A model generated the notes under the pieces. It was not told the origin of the DNA. It searched no databases and saw nothing but the letters and a program-made list of their open reading frames with translations. Both the position numbers and the translations under genes were made by a program. This document shows, in pieces, positions 53,526 to 63,756 of a stretch of 64,000 nucleotides of DNA. Each line of letters begins with the position of its first letter. The first letter of the stretch is position 1. Source of the stretch: Micromonospora haikouensis (GTDB lineage Bacteria > Actinomycetota > Actinomycetes > Mycobacteriales > Micromonosporaceae); assembly GCF_900091595.1 (NCBI RefSeq), contig NZ_FMCW01000005.1, positions 205,033 to 269,032 of the forward strand. The letters are read 5' to 3'.

Positions 53526-55097
53526 TCAGTGGAAGAAGTGGCGGGTGCCGGTGAGGTAGAGCGTGACGCCGGCCTCCTTGCAGGCGGCGGCGACCTCTTC
53601 GTCGCGGATCGAGCCGCCCGGCTGGACGATCGCCTTCACCCCGGCCGCGATGAGGACCTGCGCGCCGTCGGCGAACGGGAAGAACGCGTCCGAGGCGCAG
53701 ACCGAGCCGGCCGCCCGGTCGGCACCGGCCCGGGTGACGGCGAGCTGCGCCGAGTCGACCCGGTTGACCTGGCCCATGCCGACGCCGACGGTCGCGCCGT
53801 CCTTCGCCAGCAGGATCGCGTTGCTCTTCACCGCGCGCACGGCCCGCCAGGCGAACGCCAGGTCGCGCAGGGTCGCCTCGTCGGCCGCCTCGCCGGTGGC
53901 GAGCCGCCAGTTGGCCGGGTCGTCGCCGTCGGCGTCGACGGCGTCGCGCGTCTGCACCAGCATCCCGCCGGTGACCTGCCGCCACTCCGCTGGCAGCGGG
54001 GCGTACGCCGGGGCGCGCAGCAGCCGCAGGTTCTTCTTCGCCCGCAGCAGCTCGAGCGCGTCCTCGTCGAAGCCCGGCGCCACCAGCACCTCGGTGAACA
54101 CCTCGGCGACCTGCCGGGCCAGCTCGGCGGTCACCGGCCGGTTGACGGCGATCACGCCGCCGTACGCCGAGACCGGGTCGCACGCGTGCGCCTTGCGGTG
54201 CGCGTCGGCGACGTCGGCCCCGACGGCGATCCCGCACGGGTTGGCGTGCTTGATGATCGCCACGGCCGGCCGGTCGGCGAAGTCGTTCGCCGCCCGCCAC
54301 GCGGCGTCCGCGTCGACGTAGTTGTTGTAGGACATCTCCTTGCCGTGCAGCTGCTCCGCCTGCGCCAGGCCGGCGGGGCTGGCCGGGTCGGCGTAGAGGG
54401 CGGCGGCCTGGTGCGGGTTCTCGCCGTAGCGCAGCACCGCCGAGCGGCGCAGCGACAGCCCGGCGAACTCCGGCCACCCGGCGGCGTCGGGGGCGAGCGT
54501 GGCCGCGCACCACTGCGCCACGGCCACGTCGTACTCGGCGATGGCGGCGAACGCGCGGGCCGCCAGCACCCGGCGCTGGGCCAGGGTGAACCCGCCCGCG
54601 CCGAGGGCGGCCACCAGCTCCGGGTACGCGGCCGGGTCGGTGACCACCGCGACGGACGCGTGGTTCTTGGCGGCGGCGCGCACCATCGCCGGCCCGCCGA
54701 TGTCGATCTGCTCCACGCACTCCTCGACGTCGGCGCCGGAGGCGACCGTGTCCTGGAACGGGTAGAGGTTCGACACCAGCAGGTCGATGCCGGCGATGCC
54801 GTGCTCGTCGAGCTGGGCGGCGTGCGCGGGCTTGCGCAGGTCGGCCAGGAGCCCGCCGTGGATCAGCGGGTGCAGGGTCTTGACCCGGCCGTCGAGGATC
54901 TCGGGGAAGCCGGTCACCGACTCCACCGGGGTCACCGGCACCCCGGCGGCGGCGACGGTCGACGCGGTGCTGCCGGTCGAGACGATTTCCACGCCGGCCG
55001 CGTGCAGGGCCTGGGCCAACTCGACCAGGCCGCTCTTGTCGTAGACGCTGACCAGCGCCCGCCGGATCGGGCGGCGCTCGTCCTGACTGGAACTCAC
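53526..55097 (-). CDS. purH: bifunctional AICAR formyltransferase / IMP cyclohydrolase
   Basis: The product is 523 residues from GTG 55097. The N-terminal MGS-like cyclohydrolase part starts [20 protein letters not shown]. The formyltransferase part has [24 protein letters not shown] and [15 protein letters not shown]. It performs the last two steps to IMP. GTGA overlap with the purN stop fixes the start. Confidence 0.95.
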   Translation of the reverse strand: MSSSQDERRPIRRALVSVYDKSGLVELAQALHAAGVEIVSTGSTASTVAAAGVPVTPVESVTGFPEILDGRVKTLHPLIHGGLLADLRKPAHAAQLDEHGIAGIDLLVSNLYPFQDTVASGADVEECVEQIDIGGPAMVRAAAKNHASVAVVTDPAAYPELVAALGAGGFTLAQRRVLAARAFAAIAEYDVAVAQWCAATLAPDAAGWPEFAGLSLRRSAVLRYGENPHQAAALYADPASPAGLAQAEQLHGKEMSYNNYVDADAAWRAANDFADRPAVAIIKHANPCGIAVGADVADAHRKAHACDPVSAYGGVIAVNRPVTAELARQVAEVFTEVLVAPGFDEDALELLRAKKNLRLLRAPAYAPLPAEWRQVTGGMLVQTRDAVDADGDDPANWRLATGEAADEATLRDLAFAWRAVRAVKSNAILLAKDGATVGVGMGQVNRVDSAQLAVTRAGADRAAGSVCASDAFFPFADGAQVLIAAGVKAIVQPGGSIRDEEVAAACKEAGVTLYLTGTRHFFH

Positions 55098-55714
55098 GGG
55101 ACCGTGACCTTTCTTCCGGTGATCGTCCAACCTTCGCGGACCAGCCGACCGACCTGCTCGACGAGCTGACGCCGCTCGGCGGACTTGATGCGCTCGGTGA
55201 GCGTCTCCTCGTCGTCGTCGTCGCACACGGGGACGGCGACCTGGGCCACGATCGGCCCGGTGTCCATGCCGGCGTCGACGAAGAAGAGGGTGGCCCCGGT
55301 GATCTTCACGCCGTAGGCGAGGGCGTCGCGGGGGCCGTGGATGCCGGGGAACGCCGGCAGCAGCGTGTTGTGGGTGTTGAGGTAGCGGTCGCCGAACGCG
55401 GCGAGGAACTCCGGGCCGACCAGCTTGAGGAAGCCGGCGGAGACCACCAGGTCGGGGCGGTGCGCGGCGACCTGCCTGGTCAGCGCGACGTCCCAGGCCG
55501 CCCGGGTGGGGTGGTCCTTCACCCGCTCGACGAAGGTCGGCACCCCGGCGGCGGCAGCCCGGTCCAGGCCCGCGATCCCGTCGCGGTCCGCGCCCACGGC
55601 GACGACCCGGGCACCGTACGCGGGGTCGGCGGCGGCGTCGAGCAGCGCCTGGAGGTTGCTCCCGGAGCCGGAGACGAGGACGACGATGCGGGCGACGGAC
55701 GCGGGCTCGGTCAC
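55094..55714 (-). CDS. purN: phosphoribosylglycinamide formyltransferase
   Basis: The product is 206 residues. [12 protein letters not shown] is the substrate loop, and the catalytic Asn-His-Asp set is in [17 protein letters not shown] and [11 protein letters not shown]. It uses 10-formyl-THF to formylate GAR. Coupled to purH by a 4-bp overlap. Confidence 0.95.
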   Translation of the reverse strand: MTEPASVARIVVLVSGSGSNLQALLDAAADPAYGARVVAVGADRDGIAGLDRAAAAGVPTFVERVKDHPTRAAWDVALTRQVAAHRPDLVVSAGFLKLVGPEFLAAFGDRYLNTHNTLLPAFPGIHGPRDALAYGVKITGATLFFVDAGMDTGPIVAQVAVPVCDDDDEETLTERIKSAERRQLVEQVGRLVREGWTITGRKVTVP

Positions 55715-55961
55715 GCGGCCACCCTATCGGGCAGGTCGGGCCCACCCCCGGGCGGGCGGCCAGGTCGGGGCCGCGCGGGGCAGACGGCCCGGGGCCGCAC
55801 AGCAACCCGCGGGGTGCCCAGGTCCGGGCCGAAATCGGTGACACTTCCTGTCGCCCGGACCCTGTACGCTGCCGGTCGCTCGGTGCCCGGCGCAGGCCGG
55901 GTCCCGCACCTGTCAGTGACGCGACACGCGCGGTGTGTCGACGGAATGAGGAGCACCCAGG

Positions 55962-56264
55962 ATGCAGCCCGGTTACCAGTCCCCCCAACCGCAACAGATC
56001 AATAACAACATGACGATGTCCATCGTGGCCATCTTCCTCTTCTGGCCGCTGGCCATCCCCGCCATCATCAACGCGTCGAAGGTCAACCCGCTGATCCAGC
56101 AGGGTGACTACGCGGGGGCGCAGGCGGCGGCGGCCGAGTCGAAGAAGTGGTCCAAGTGGGCCCTGATCGTCGGCATCGTCTGGCTCGTGATCGTCCTCGT
56201 GTGCTGCGCGCTGGGTGGTCTTGCCGGGATCATGGGTGGAGCCAGCAGCACCAGCAGCTACTGA
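55962..56264 (+). CDS. CD225/dispanin-like small membrane protein
   Basis: The product is 100 residues. A Gln/Pro-rich start ([12 protein letters not shown]) precedes two helices (about 18-38 and 68-92). [19 protein letters not shown] continues to [13 protein letters not shown], which is the CD225 pattern between the helices. Function in bacteria unknown. GAGGAGCACCC supports the start. It is followed after 28 bp by another membrane protein whose first residues (MQPG) and upstream bases are alike. Confidence 0.75.
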   Translation: MQPGYQSPQPQQINNNMTMSIVAIFLFWPLAIPAIINASKVNPLIQQGDYAGAQAAAAESKKWSKWALIVGIVWLVIVLVCCALGGLAGIMGGASSTSSY

Positions 56265-56292
56265 TTCAGCCCGAAGCAAGGAGCACCGACGC

Positions 56293-56826
56293 ATGCAGCC
56301 CGGTCAGGACCCGTACGGCCAGCAGCCCCACGACCCGAACCAGCCGCAGTACCACGACCCGTACGCCCCGCCGCCCCCGGCGCCGTACGGGCAGCAGCCG
56401 ACATCGGGTCAGCCGTACGGGCAGGACCCGTACGCCTCGCCGCCCCCGCCGCCGTACGGGCAGCCCACCTCGGGCCAGCCGTACGGGCAGGACCCGTATG
56501 CCCAGCAGCCGCCCTACGGGGCCGCGCCGGGCTACCCGAACGCCGGCTACCCGCAGCCGCAGGGGCAGAACAACACCCTCGGCCTAGTGTCGATGATCCT
56601 CGGCATCGCGTCGATCCCGCTGGTCTGCTGCCTCTACCTGGGCGTCCCGGTCGGCATCGCCGCCGTGGTCACCGGCTACCTGGGCCAGCAGAAGGCGGCG
56701 CAGGGGCTGGCCAGCAACGGCAGCCAGGCCAAGACCGGCCTGATCTGTGGTGCGATCGGCGCCGGGCTCGGCGTCCTGCTGTTCATCCTCGGCATCGTGG
56801 GGAACGTGAGCCTGCCCACCACCTGA
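56293..56826 (+). CDS. DUF4190-like membrane protein with PYGQ repeats
   Basis: The product is 177 residues. The N-terminal ~95 residues are a tyrosine/proline/glutamine repeat ([17 protein letters not shown] type), probably cytoplasmic and disordered. Two helices follow (about 98-130 and 150-172; the first starts [20 protein letters not shown]). AAGG-type ribosome-binding site AAGGAGCACC precedes the ATG. Likely cotranscribed with the CD225-like gene. Confidence 0.75.
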   Translation: MQPGQDPYGQQPHDPNQPQYHDPYAPPPPAPYGQQPTSGQPYGQDPYASPPPPPYGQPTSGQPYGQDPYAQQPPYGAAPGYPNAGYPQPQGQNNTLGLVSMILGIASIPLVCCLYLGVPVGIAAVVTGYLGQQKAAQGLASNGSQAKTGLICGAIGAGLGVLLFILGIVGNVSLPTT

Positions 56827-56859
56827 GGCGGGCACCAGGCCACCTGGTCGCACGGCATG

Positions 56860-56895
56860 CGAGGGGCGTTCCGGAGTTCTCCGGGGCGCCCCTCG
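56860..56895. terminator. terminator between convergent genes
   Basis: Nested hairpin: outer arms GAGGGGCG / CGCCCCTC, inner CCGGAG / CTCCGG. It lies 34 bp after the DUF4190 gene stop and before the convergent DUF6350 gene end. Confidence 0.75.
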
Positions 56896-56951
56896 ACGCA
56901 TCCCGCCCGCCTCGCGCAGGTGTGAGCGGGGCGCCCCTCTCTGCCGTATGC

Positions 56952-56968
56952 GTTAAGAGGGGGCCCTT
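56952..56968 (-). repeat. half copy of the 31-bp-period repeat
   Basis: On the minus strand reads AAGGGCCCCCTCTTAAC-like (AAGGGCCCCCTCTTAACG). Only one 17-bp unit is present; the spacer has diverged (GCATACGG). Its TAA is the stop codon of the DUF6350 gene. Confidence 0.75.
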
Positions 56969-58233
56969 CCTTTCCCGCGCAGCGCGCGGGTGGCGGCGGC
57001 GCCGAGCAGGGCACCGGCCGCGATCACGGCGGCGGCCACCCCGGCCACCTGCCAGCCGACCGGGCCGATCTCGGCCAGCCGGCCGCCGCCGAGCGGGCCG
57101 CCGGAGACCGCCGCGAGCGCGCCGAGCAGCAGCCCGGCGACCGGGCCGGCCAGCGCCGCCGGGGCGAGCAGCGCCGGCCAGGCCACCTCGGCGCGGTCCT
57201 CGGCGGCGATCCGCAGCAGCCGGCGGGCGAGCAACCACCCGGCGGCCATGCCGGCCAGGACGGGCACGGCGAGCAGGCCCGCACCGTAGCCGTCGACGGG
57301 CCCGCTGGGCAGCCCCGCCAGCAGCGGCACGGCCGGCAGCGCGCCGACGGAGACCTCGCTGGTGCGGACGGCGGTGTCGACGCCGACGGCGAACCCGGGG
57401 CCGAGCAGGTAGCTGGCCGACCAGATCGTCGCGTTCGGCGCGTAGGCGAGGCTGACCAGGGTGATCCCGGCCTGCCCGGCCACCCCGGTGCGGTAGGCGC
57501 CGATCATGTCGGCGGCGTCGCCGCCCCCGGTGGCCACCGCGAGCCCCGCTGCTCCGGCCCCCGCGCCGAGCAGCAGCAGCCCGGCGACGAGGCCGGTGCG
57601 CACCCCGTCCCGGAGCTGCGTGGGGGCCCGGGCGGCGAGCAGGCGGGCCACGGCGGTGGTCCGCAGCGCCCCGGCCAGGGCCGCGAGCGTGCCGACGAGG
57701 GCGAACGTCGCCCCGGCGCGGGCCGGGGCGGCACCGGCGGGCACGGCGGCGAGCGCGCCGAGCAGCGCGTACCCGATGCCGACCGCGCCGGCGGCGGTGA
57801 GCGCCTGGCGCGGGGAGCCCCCGCCCCGCGCCCCGATGGCCCGGCTGGCGTGCACCCCGGCGCGGGTGAGCCGCCAGACGGCCAGCGCGGTCAGCGCGAG
57901 CGGGGTCAGGCCGAACGGCCCGGCGTCGGTGGTGAGCGGGACGCCGTGGCCGAGCAGCCAGCCGGCGAGCCCGGCGCGCAGCGCGCCGGTGACGGAGCCG
58001 GCGTCCTCGGTGAGCTGGGCGAGCCCGAGCACGAGGGCGACCGGCAGGTAGGAGGTGAGCGCGGCCCAGGCTGCGGCGACCCCGGCGGCCACCGCGAGCG
58101 GGGCCCGACCGCGGGGGGACTCCCCGGGCCGGGGTGCGGGCCCCCGGGGGCCCGGGACGCGGCCGGCGGGCCGGGCGTCGGCGCCGACCCTGGCGGCCGG
58201 GCGGCGGGGCTGGTCAGGGGTGACGGAGGACAT
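56953..58233 (-). CDS. DUF6350 polytopic membrane protein
   Basis: The product is 426 residues. A Pro/Arg-rich N-terminus (~45) is followed by about ten membrane segments. SLAYAPNATIWSASYLLGPG is the most conserved-looking segment of this actinobacterial family. It sits between purN and sucD in many actinomycetes. Function unknown; relatives have been linked to cell division and envelope. Its last codons (KGRAPS-stop) come from the dispersed repeat half copy. Confidence 0.8.
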   Translation of the reverse strand: MSSVTPDQPRRPAARVGADARPAGRVPGPRGPAPRPGESPRGRAPLAVAAGVAAAWAALTSYLPVALVLGLAQLTEDAGSVTGALRAGLAGWLLGHGVPLTTDAGPFGLTPLALTALAVWRLTRAGVHASRAIGARGGGSPRQALTAAGAVGIGYALLGALAAVPAGAAPARAGATFALVGTLAALAGALRTTAVARLLAARAPTQLRDGVRTGLVAGLLLLGAGAGAAGLAVATGGGDAADMIGAYRTGVAGQAGITLVSLAYAPNATIWSASYLLGPGFAVGVDTAVRTSEVSVGALPAVPLLAGLPSGPVDGYGAGLLAVPVLAGMAAGWLLARRLLRIAAEDRAEVAWPALLAPAALAGPVAGLLLGALAAVSGGPLGGGRLAEIGPVGWQVAGVAAAVIAAGALLGAAATRALRGKGRAPS

Positions 58234-58392
58234 CGGCTCTACTCTGGCACGTCGCGCCGTCGCGGGCAGTCCGATACCGCCCCCGACCGGCCGGAAGTTC
58301 GGTGATCCACCGACCTGGCACCCCCGATCCGGTCTAGCCTCGGCCCCAGGACGCGAATTCCTGTCGCGGCCGCGGACCGCTCGGAGGAAGCC

Positions 58393-58656
58393 GTGAATGC
58401 TCCGTATCCACCGCCCCCTGCGCAGGCCGGGGGCCGGGACCGCACCACGCTGTGGGGCGTGCTCGGCATCATCCTGGGCCTGCTCTGCTGCGGCATCCTG
58501 GGGATCATCTTCGGGTACCTGTCGATCCGGGACGCCAAGCGGTACGGCCAGTCCCCGGTGCTGGGTTACCTCGCCATCGCGTTCGGCGTGATCAACATCA
58601 TCGGCAGCGCGATCCTGCGGGCGAGCGGCAACTACCCGTTCTGGAACAACAACTGA
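58393..58656 (+). CDS. small DUF4190-like membrane protein
   Basis: The product is 87 residues from GTG 58393, with TCGGAGGAAGCC upstream. Two helices (about 20-45 and 56-76) enclose SIRDAKRYGQSP. It resembles the membrane half of the protein at 56293. It is divergent from DUF6350 and convergent with sucD. Function unknown. Confidence 0.75.
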   Translation: MNAPYPPPPAQAGGRDRTTLWGVLGIILGLLCCGILGIIFGYLSIRDAKRYGQSPVLGYLAIAFGVINIIGSAILRASGNYPFWNNN

Positions 58657-58692
58657 CCCGTCACTGCGCCACGATGGGGCACCGTGACGACG

Positions 58693-58725
58693 CGAGGGGG
58701 CCGACCGGCTCGGTCGACCCCCTCG
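58693..58725. terminator. bidirectional terminator
   Basis: Arms CGAGGGGG / CCCCCTCG with an inner GACCG / CGGTC, between the small membrane gene and the sucD end. Confidence 0.8.
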
Positions 58726-58741
58726 GCGCGTCTCGCGGCGG

Positions 58742-59629
58742 TCAGCCGGCGGACATGATCTCCCGCATGAGCTTGGCGGTCTCGGTCGGGGTCTTGCCGA
58801 CCTTCACGCCGACGGCCTCCAGCGCCTCCTTCTTCGCCTCGGCGGTGCCCGCCGAGCCGGAGATGATCGCGCCGGCGTGGCCCATGGTCTTGCCGGGGGG
58901 CGCGGTGAAGCCGGCGATGTAGCCGACCACCGGCTTGGTGACGTGGGACTTGATGAACTCGGCGGCCCGCTCCTCGGCGTCGCCGCCGATCTCGCCGATC
59001 ATCACGATGGCGTCGGTGTCCGGGTCGGCCTCGAACGCGGCCAGGGCGTCGATGTGGGTGGTCCCGATGATCGGGTCACCGCCGATGCCGACGCAGGTCG
59101 AGAAGCCGATGTCGCGCAGCTCGTACATCATCTGGTAGGTCAGGGTGCCGCTCTTGCTGACCAGGCCGATGCGGCCGGAGCCGGTGATGTCGGCCGGGAT
59201 GATGCCGGCGTTGGACGCGCCCGGCGAGGCGATGCCGGGGCAGTTCGGCCCGATGATCCGGGTGCGCTCGCCCTTGGCCACGTTGTACGCCCAGAAGGCG
59301 GCGGTGTCGTGCACCGGCACGCCCTCGGTGATGACCACGGCCAGCGGGATCCCGGCGTCGATCGCCTCGATCACGGCGGCCTTGGTGAACTGCGGCGGGA
59401 CGAAGATGACCGTCACGTCGGCGCCGGTCTCGGCCATCGCGTCGGCGACGGTCGCGAAGACCGGCAGCGCGGTGCCGTCGAAGTCGACGCTCTGGCCCGC
59501 CTTGCGCGGGTTGGTGCCGCCGACGACGTTCGTGCCGGCGGCGAGCATCCGCCGGGTGTGCTTGGAACCCTCGGAGCCGGTCATCCCCTGCACGATGACC
59601 TTCGAGTCCTTGGTCAGCCAGATAGCCAT
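58742..59629 (-). CDS. sucD: succinyl-CoA ligase, alpha subunit
   Basis: The product is 295 residues. [19 protein letters not shown] is the CoA-binding start; [21 protein letters not shown] and the phospho-His loop ([11 protein letters not shown]) are intact. With SucC it interconverts succinyl-CoA and succinate with ATP/GTP formation. It starts 2 bp after the sucC stop. Confidence 0.95.
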   Translation of the reverse strand: MAIWLTKDSKVIVQGMTGSEGSKHTRRMLAAGTNVVGGTNPRKAGQSVDFDGTALPVFATVADAMAETGADVTVIFVPPQFTKAAVIEAIDAGIPLAVVITEGVPVHDTAAFWAYNVAKGERTRIIGPNCPGIASPGASNAGIIPADITGSGRIGLVSKSGTLTYQMMYELRDIGFSTCVGIGGDPIIGTTHIDALAAFEADPDTDAIVMIGEIGGDAEERAAEFIKSHVTKPVVGYIAGFTAPPGKTMGHAGAIISGSAGTAEAKKEALEAVGVKVGKTPTETAKLMREIMSAG

Positions 59630-59631
59630 TG

Positions 59632-60810
59632 TCAGACCCCCGCAGCCGCCAGCTCGGCGGCCCGCTCGGCCGCGCCGTCCATGGTGTCGACCCGCTGCAC
59701 CAGCGGGTTGTTCGCGCCGTCGAGGATCGCCCGGCCGGCCTCGGCGTTGTTGCCGTCCAGCCGGACGACGAGCGGCTTGGTGACCTTCTCGCCGCGCTGC
59801 TCCAGCAGGGCCAGCGCCTGCACGATGCCGTTGGCGACCTCGTCGCAGGCGGTGATGCCGCCGAAGACGTTGACGAAGACGCTGCGCACCGACGGGTCGG
59901 ACAGGACGATCTCCAGCCCGTTGGCCATCACCGCGGCGCTCGCGCCGCCGCCGATGTCGAGGAAGTTGGCCGGCTTGACGTTGCCGTGCCGCTCGCCCGC
60001 GTAGGCCACGACGTCGAGGGTGGACATGACCAGGCCCGCGCCGTTGCCGATGATGCCGACCTCGCCGTCGAGCTTGACGTAGTTGAGGTCCTTCTCCTTG
60101 GCGGCCTGCTCCAGCGGGTCCACGGCGGCCTGGTCGACGAGCGCCTCGTGGTCCGGGTGCCGGAACGCGGCGTTCTCGTCCAGGGTGACCTTCGCGTCGA
60201 GCAGCAGCAGCTTGCCGTCGCCGGTCTTGGCCAGCGGGTTCACCTCGACCAGCGTGGCGTCCTCGGCGACGAACGCCTGCCACAGGCCCACGGCGACCTC
60301 GACGACCTGGTCGGCGACGTCGGCCGGGAAGCCGGCGGCGGTGACGATCTCGCGGGCCTTCGCCTCGTCGACGCCCTTGACGGCGTCGATCGGGGCCTTG
60401 ACGACCTTGTCCGGGGTGTCGGCGGCGACCTGCTCGATGTCCATGCCGCCGGCGACGCTGGCGATGCAGAGGAAGGTGCGGTTCGCCCGGTCGAGCAGGT
60501 AGGAGAAGTAGTACTCCTCGGCCACGTCCGCCGTCACGGTGATCATGACCTTGTGGACCGTGTGACCCTTGATGTCCATGCCGAGGATGTCGGTGGCGCG
60601 GGCCACCGTCTCATCCGTGCCCTCGGCCAGCTTGACGCCGCCGGCCTTGCCACGGCCACCGACCTTCACCTGTGCCTTGACGACCACCCGGCCGCCGAGG
60701 CGTTCGGCGATCGCGCGGGCCTCCTCCGGGGTGTTGGCGACGCCGCCGGCCAGCACGGGCAAGCCGTGCCGCTCGAACAGGTCCCGCCCCTGGTACTCGT
60801 ACAGGTCCAC
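59632..60810 (-). CDS. sucC: succinyl-CoA ligase, beta subunit
   Basis: The product is 392 residues from GTG 60810. [19 protein letters not shown] is the ATP-grasp start, and [19 protein letters not shown] and [11 protein letters not shown] (nucleotide and metal) are present. First gene of the sucCD operon. Confidence 0.95.
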   Translation of the reverse strand: MDLYEYQGRDLFERHGLPVLAGGVANTPEEARAIAERLGGRVVVKAQVKVGGRGKAGGVKLAEGTDETVARATDILGMDIKGHTVHKVMITVTADVAEEYYFSYLLDRANRTFLCIASVAGGMDIEQVAADTPDKVVKAPIDAVKGVDEAKAREIVTAAGFPADVADQVVEVAVGLWQAFVAEDATLVEVNPLAKTGDGKLLLLDAKVTLDENAAFRHPDHEALVDQAAVDPLEQAAKEKDLNYVKLDGEVGIIGNGAGLVMSTLDVVAYAGERHGNVKPANFLDIGGGASAAVMANGLEIVLSDPSVRSVFVNVFGGITACDEVANGIVQALALLEQRGEKVTKPLVVRLDGNNAEAGRAILDGANNPLVQRVDTMDGAAERAAELAAAGV

Positions 60811-61164
60811 GATTGCGCGTCCCGTCCCGTCTCCGCGGCGCGCCGTCGCGCCGCCACCAGCGTTGTGGAATCAGTTTGACGCCTGTCATCAGTTGAAACA
60901 GGCCATTGGGCGCAGCCTAGCGAGGTCGGCACCGGCGGCAACCGAGCGGGTGCGCGGTGTGCCCTACTCCACAACCAGCGGGATCGCGGCCGTCGGCGGG
61001 GTGCGCAACAGCGCGCGTGGGAATTCCGCAGACGATGTTCCCAGGTCGGCGTAACCCCACGGTCAGGGCGTCGTTGAGTCAGGTGTCGGAGCGCTGCTGA
61101 GCGCGAAGACGGGAGACGGCCGATGCCCTGTCGGTCGAGGGGTGGCGGCGGGGCATCGTGCATA
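60811..61164. promoter_or_regulatory. sucCD upstream region, no gene
   Basis: About 350 bp without a believable gene. The part at 60865-60905 is AT-richer (read leftward: GGCCTGTTTCAACTGATGAC) and likely holds the sucCD promoter, but I cannot assign hexamers. The rest shows nothing recognisable. Confidence 0.4.
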
Positions 61165-61201
61165 GAGGGGCCGGACGTGTGAGGGGTGCGTCCGGCCCCT
61201 C
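61165..61201 (-). terminator. terminator of the B12-binding gene
   Basis: Perfect 13-bp arms GAGGGGCCGGACG / CGTCCGGCCCCTC with an 11-base loop, 34 bp beyond the stop. Confidence 0.85.
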
Positions 61202-61234
61202 CCCCCTGCCCGGGGAAAGGTGCCGGGGCGCGGG

Positions 61235-61639
61235 TCAGGCGACCGGCTGGGCCACGTTGGCCCGCACCCACTCGACGATCGACTGCGTGGTCGCGCCCGG
61301 GGTGAAGATCTTCTTGACGCCGAGCTGCTCCAGCTCGGGGATGTCGGCGTCGGGGACGATGCCGCCGCCGAAGACGACGATGTCCTGCGCGTCCCGCTCG
61401 CCCAGCAGCTCGACGACCCGCCGGAACAGGGTCATGTGCGCGCCGGAGAGCACCGAGAGCCCGACCGCGTCGGCGTCCTCCTGGATGGCCGTCTCGACGA
61501 TCTGCTCCGGGGTCTGGTGCAGGCCGGTGTAGATGACCTCCATGCCGGCGTCGCGGAGGGCGCGGGCGACGACCTTGGCCCCCCGGTCGTGGCCGTCGAG
61601 GCCCGGCTTCGCGACGACGACCCGGATACGAGAGCTCAT
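61235..61639 (-). CDS. B12-binding small subunit of an acyl-CoA mutase (IcmB-like)
   Basis: The product is 134 residues. LDGHDRGAK at residues 14-22 contains the DxHxxG cobalamin motif (Asp15, His17, Gly20); SVLSGAHM and FGGGIVP are the other B12-site motifs. Free-standing subunits of this size pair with a large subunit for isobutyryl-CoA or related mutases (Streptomyces IcmB is alike and sits near sucCD too). No large subunit is in the window. Confidence 0.85.
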   Translation of the reverse strand: MSSRIRVVVAKPGLDGHDRGAKVVARALRDAGMEVIYTGLHQTPEQIVETAIQEDADAVGLSVLSGAHMTLFRRVVELLGERDAQDIVVFGGGIVPDADIPELEQLGVKKIFTPGATTQSIVEWVRANVAQPVA

Positions 61640-62031
61640 CAGCGGACACCTTTCGAGGGCGCTACGACTGTCACCTGAACGAACGGTAACCCGGCGGGTC
61701 GTCGGCAGGGAATCCGACCGGCCCTTCGAAGGAGGAGCCTAGGGGTCCGGGGCGGGGGGTCGGACATTCGGGCGACAGCGGTCACGGTGGGCGACGAACG
61801 GGCAGGTGAGGGCACGTATGACCAAGTGACGAGGCGTGACAATAAAGGACGTAAACGGACAGATCGACACGCCAATTACCCCGTCTGGCTTGTGACGGGC
61901 GTGGTGGTTGGCTACCGTGTCCACGGTTGTCATCAGGTCCACGGACGGGTGACGACGCGGCCAGCCGACGTTCACCACCGCTTCACGAGCGCCGGCCGAC
62001 CGCATCGGAACCCCGACAACGGAGGGTGTGC
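61640..62031. promoter_or_regulatory. divergent region upstream of M23 peptidase gene 1
   Basis: A 390-bp gene-free region. A good vegetative-type promoter reads TTGTGA (61890-61895), 17-bp spacer, TACCGT (61913-61918), 113 bp before the GTG at 62032. Cell-wall hydrolase genes of actinomycetes often have a c-di-AMP (ydaO) riboswitch here, but I do not recognise its conserved elements. GGAGGG is the ribosome-binding site. Confidence 0.5.
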
Positions 62032-62745
62032 GTGCGCCAGCGCCTGTCGTCTGAGCCCGATCGATATCGCGGCCGCCGCCGCGTACCCACCCCGCCGCGG
62101 AGCCGCTACGCCGCCGTCGTCACCACCGCGTTCGTCGGTGCCGGCATCGTCGCGATCGGCGCGGGAGCCCTGCCGGACGCCAAGAGCGTCAGCCCGTCGG
62201 TCCTCGACGAGCTGAAGCAGGCCTCCATCACCAGCCAGGACGCGGCGGCCCGCGCGGACTCCGCCGACCGGGCCTCCCGCGACAGCCGGGTCGAGACGAA
62301 GGCGGCCGGCGAGCAGGAGACCTGGCTCCTGCCGCTGCAGGGCTACGACTTCAACTCCCCCTACGGCATGCGCTGGGGCAAGCTGCACACCGGGATCGAC
62401 CTGGTAGCCCCCGAGGGCACCCCGTACGTGGCCATCCACGAGGGCACCGTCACCAAGGCCGGCTGGTTCGGCGGCTACGGCTACGCGGTGATCGTCAAGC
62501 ACGCCGACGGCACCGAGGCCATCTACGGCCACTCCTCCGCGGTGAGCGTCAAGGAGGGGCAGCAGGTCAAGGCCGGCGACCAGCTCGGCCTGGTCGGCAA
62601 CACGGGCCACTCCTACGGCTCCCACCTGCACCTGGAGATCCATGTCAACGGGGACCCGCTGGACCCGGTGCCGTGGCTGCTGGAGCGCGGAGTGGACATC
62701 AAGATGCAAATCGAGCTGTACTACAGCGACGTAGCCGCTTCCTGA
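62032..62745 (+). CDS. M23 (LytM) peptidoglycan endopeptidase, intact
   Basis: The product is 237 residues from GTG 62032. An Arg-rich N-terminus and one export helix (about 25-48) are followed by a short helical linker and an M23 domain. Zinc and catalytic residues are intact: GKLHTGIDL (His, Asp), IYGHSS and HLHLEIH (HxH). It probably cleaves peptide cross-links outside the membrane. Confidence 0.9.
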   Translation: MRQRLSSEPDRYRGRRRVPTPPRSRYAAVVTTAFVGAGIVAIGAGALPDAKSVSPSVLDELKQASITSQDAAARADSADRASRDSRVETKAAGEQETWLLPLQGYDFNSPYGMRWGKLHTGIDLVAPEGTPYVAIHEGTVTKAGWFGGYGYAVIVKHADGTEAIYGHSSAVSVKEGQQVKAGDQLGLVGNTGHSYGSHLHLEIHVNGDPLDPVPWLLERGVDIKMQIELYYSDVAAS

Positions 62746-62763
62746 CGCTACGCATCGACCGTT

Positions 62764-62791
62764 GACCGCCCGGATCAGCCGATCCGGGCGG
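62764..62791 (+). terminator. strong terminator after M23 gene 1
   Basis: Perfect 12-bp arms ACCGCCCGGATC / GATCCGGGCGGT with a 4-base loop, followed by TTCTTCGTGTT. Confidence 0.88.
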
Positions 62792-62841
62792 TTCTTCGTG
62801 TTGCGCCCGCGCCGGAATGTCTGCTGCGTCACAGGCCCTGA

Positions 62842-62857
62842 TGTGACCAGCAACACA
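62842..62857 (+). promoter_or_regulatory. CRP-like palindrome upstream of M23 gene 2
   Basis: TGTGACCAGCAACACA resembles the CRP/GlxR consensus (TGTGA-N6-TCACA; right half ACACA). A second small dyad TTGATGATCAA follows at 62861-62871. They lie 160 bp before the second M23 gene. Confidence 0.35.
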
Positions 62858-63018
62858 TCGTTGATGATCAATTATCCGGACGGGCGGGTCGACCACGGGA
62901 CGCTACGGACACCGTCCTCCCGCGCCCACGCCGGTTCCCCAGTCCCCCCACCCGCCTCCTCACCAGCACGAACACCAGTATTTCGAGGTCCACGTCCCCT
63001 CGAAGGTGTAGGTCCGCC

Positions 63019-63756
63019 GTGCACGAAGAGAACATCCGCAACAGCAGCACCCCCGACGCGCCCGCCCGCCACCGGATGCGCCCCCGGCCCGGCACCCGGG
63101 CCCTGGTCGTCGGCGCGGTCGCCCTGCTCGGGCTCGGTCTCGCCGGTGCCGCCGTCGCCACCACCGCCGGCGACGACGACCCGGCCCCCGCCACCGTGGC
63201 GGTCGACGCCCCGGCCCGCGCCGAGGCAGCCGCCCGCGCCGACCGCGCCGCCCGTGAGTCGGCCAGCCCCGCCGCCAGCCCCAGCACCGTCTCGCCGAGC
63301 CCGTCGAGCGCCAGCCCCAGCCCGACGGCGACGAAGGCCACCGCCAAGCCGAAGCCCAAGCCGACCCCGAAGCCCGCGCCGAAGAAGACCAGCAAGCCCG
63401 CACCCGCCTGGGTCATCCCGATGGCGGGGGCGACGATCACCTCCTGCTACGGCCCGCGCGGGGGTGCCCTGCACGCCGGCATCGACTTCGCCATGCCCGC
63501 CGGCACCCCGATCCACGCCGCCGCCGCAGGCACGGTCGTGAAGGCCGGCGACGTCGGCGACGGCTACGGCATCTCCGTCTTCGTCGACCACGGCAACGGC
63601 TACCTGACCCACTACGCCCACCAGAGCCGCACCGCCGTCGGCGTCGGCGACAAGGTCAAGGCGGGCCAGGTCATCGGCTACGAGGGCTCCACCGGCGACT
63701 CGACCGGCCCGCACCTGTCGGTGTACGGGTTGGTGTCCCCAGGTAGGTACGGATGA
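63019..63756 (+). pseudogene. M23 peptidase gene 2, interrupted by an IS21-family element
   Basis: The GTG start and export helix (about 27-48) are followed by an Ala/Ser/Pro/Lys linker (PSPTATKATAKPKPKPTPKP) and an M23 domain with AGIDFAMPAG and THYAHQS intact. The final zinc motif should read GPHLHFE but becomes GPHLS, then SVYGLVSPGRYG and a stop. The switch is at 63716, where TGTCGGTGTACGGG begins foreign sequence. The second zinc His and the C-terminus are lost, so the enzyme is probably inactive. Confidence 0.88.

Noticed and set aside
61640..62031. c-di-AMP (ydaO) riboswitch before the M23 gene
   Set aside because: Expected from gene type, but I cannot find the conserved sequence blocks; a covariance-model search would decide.
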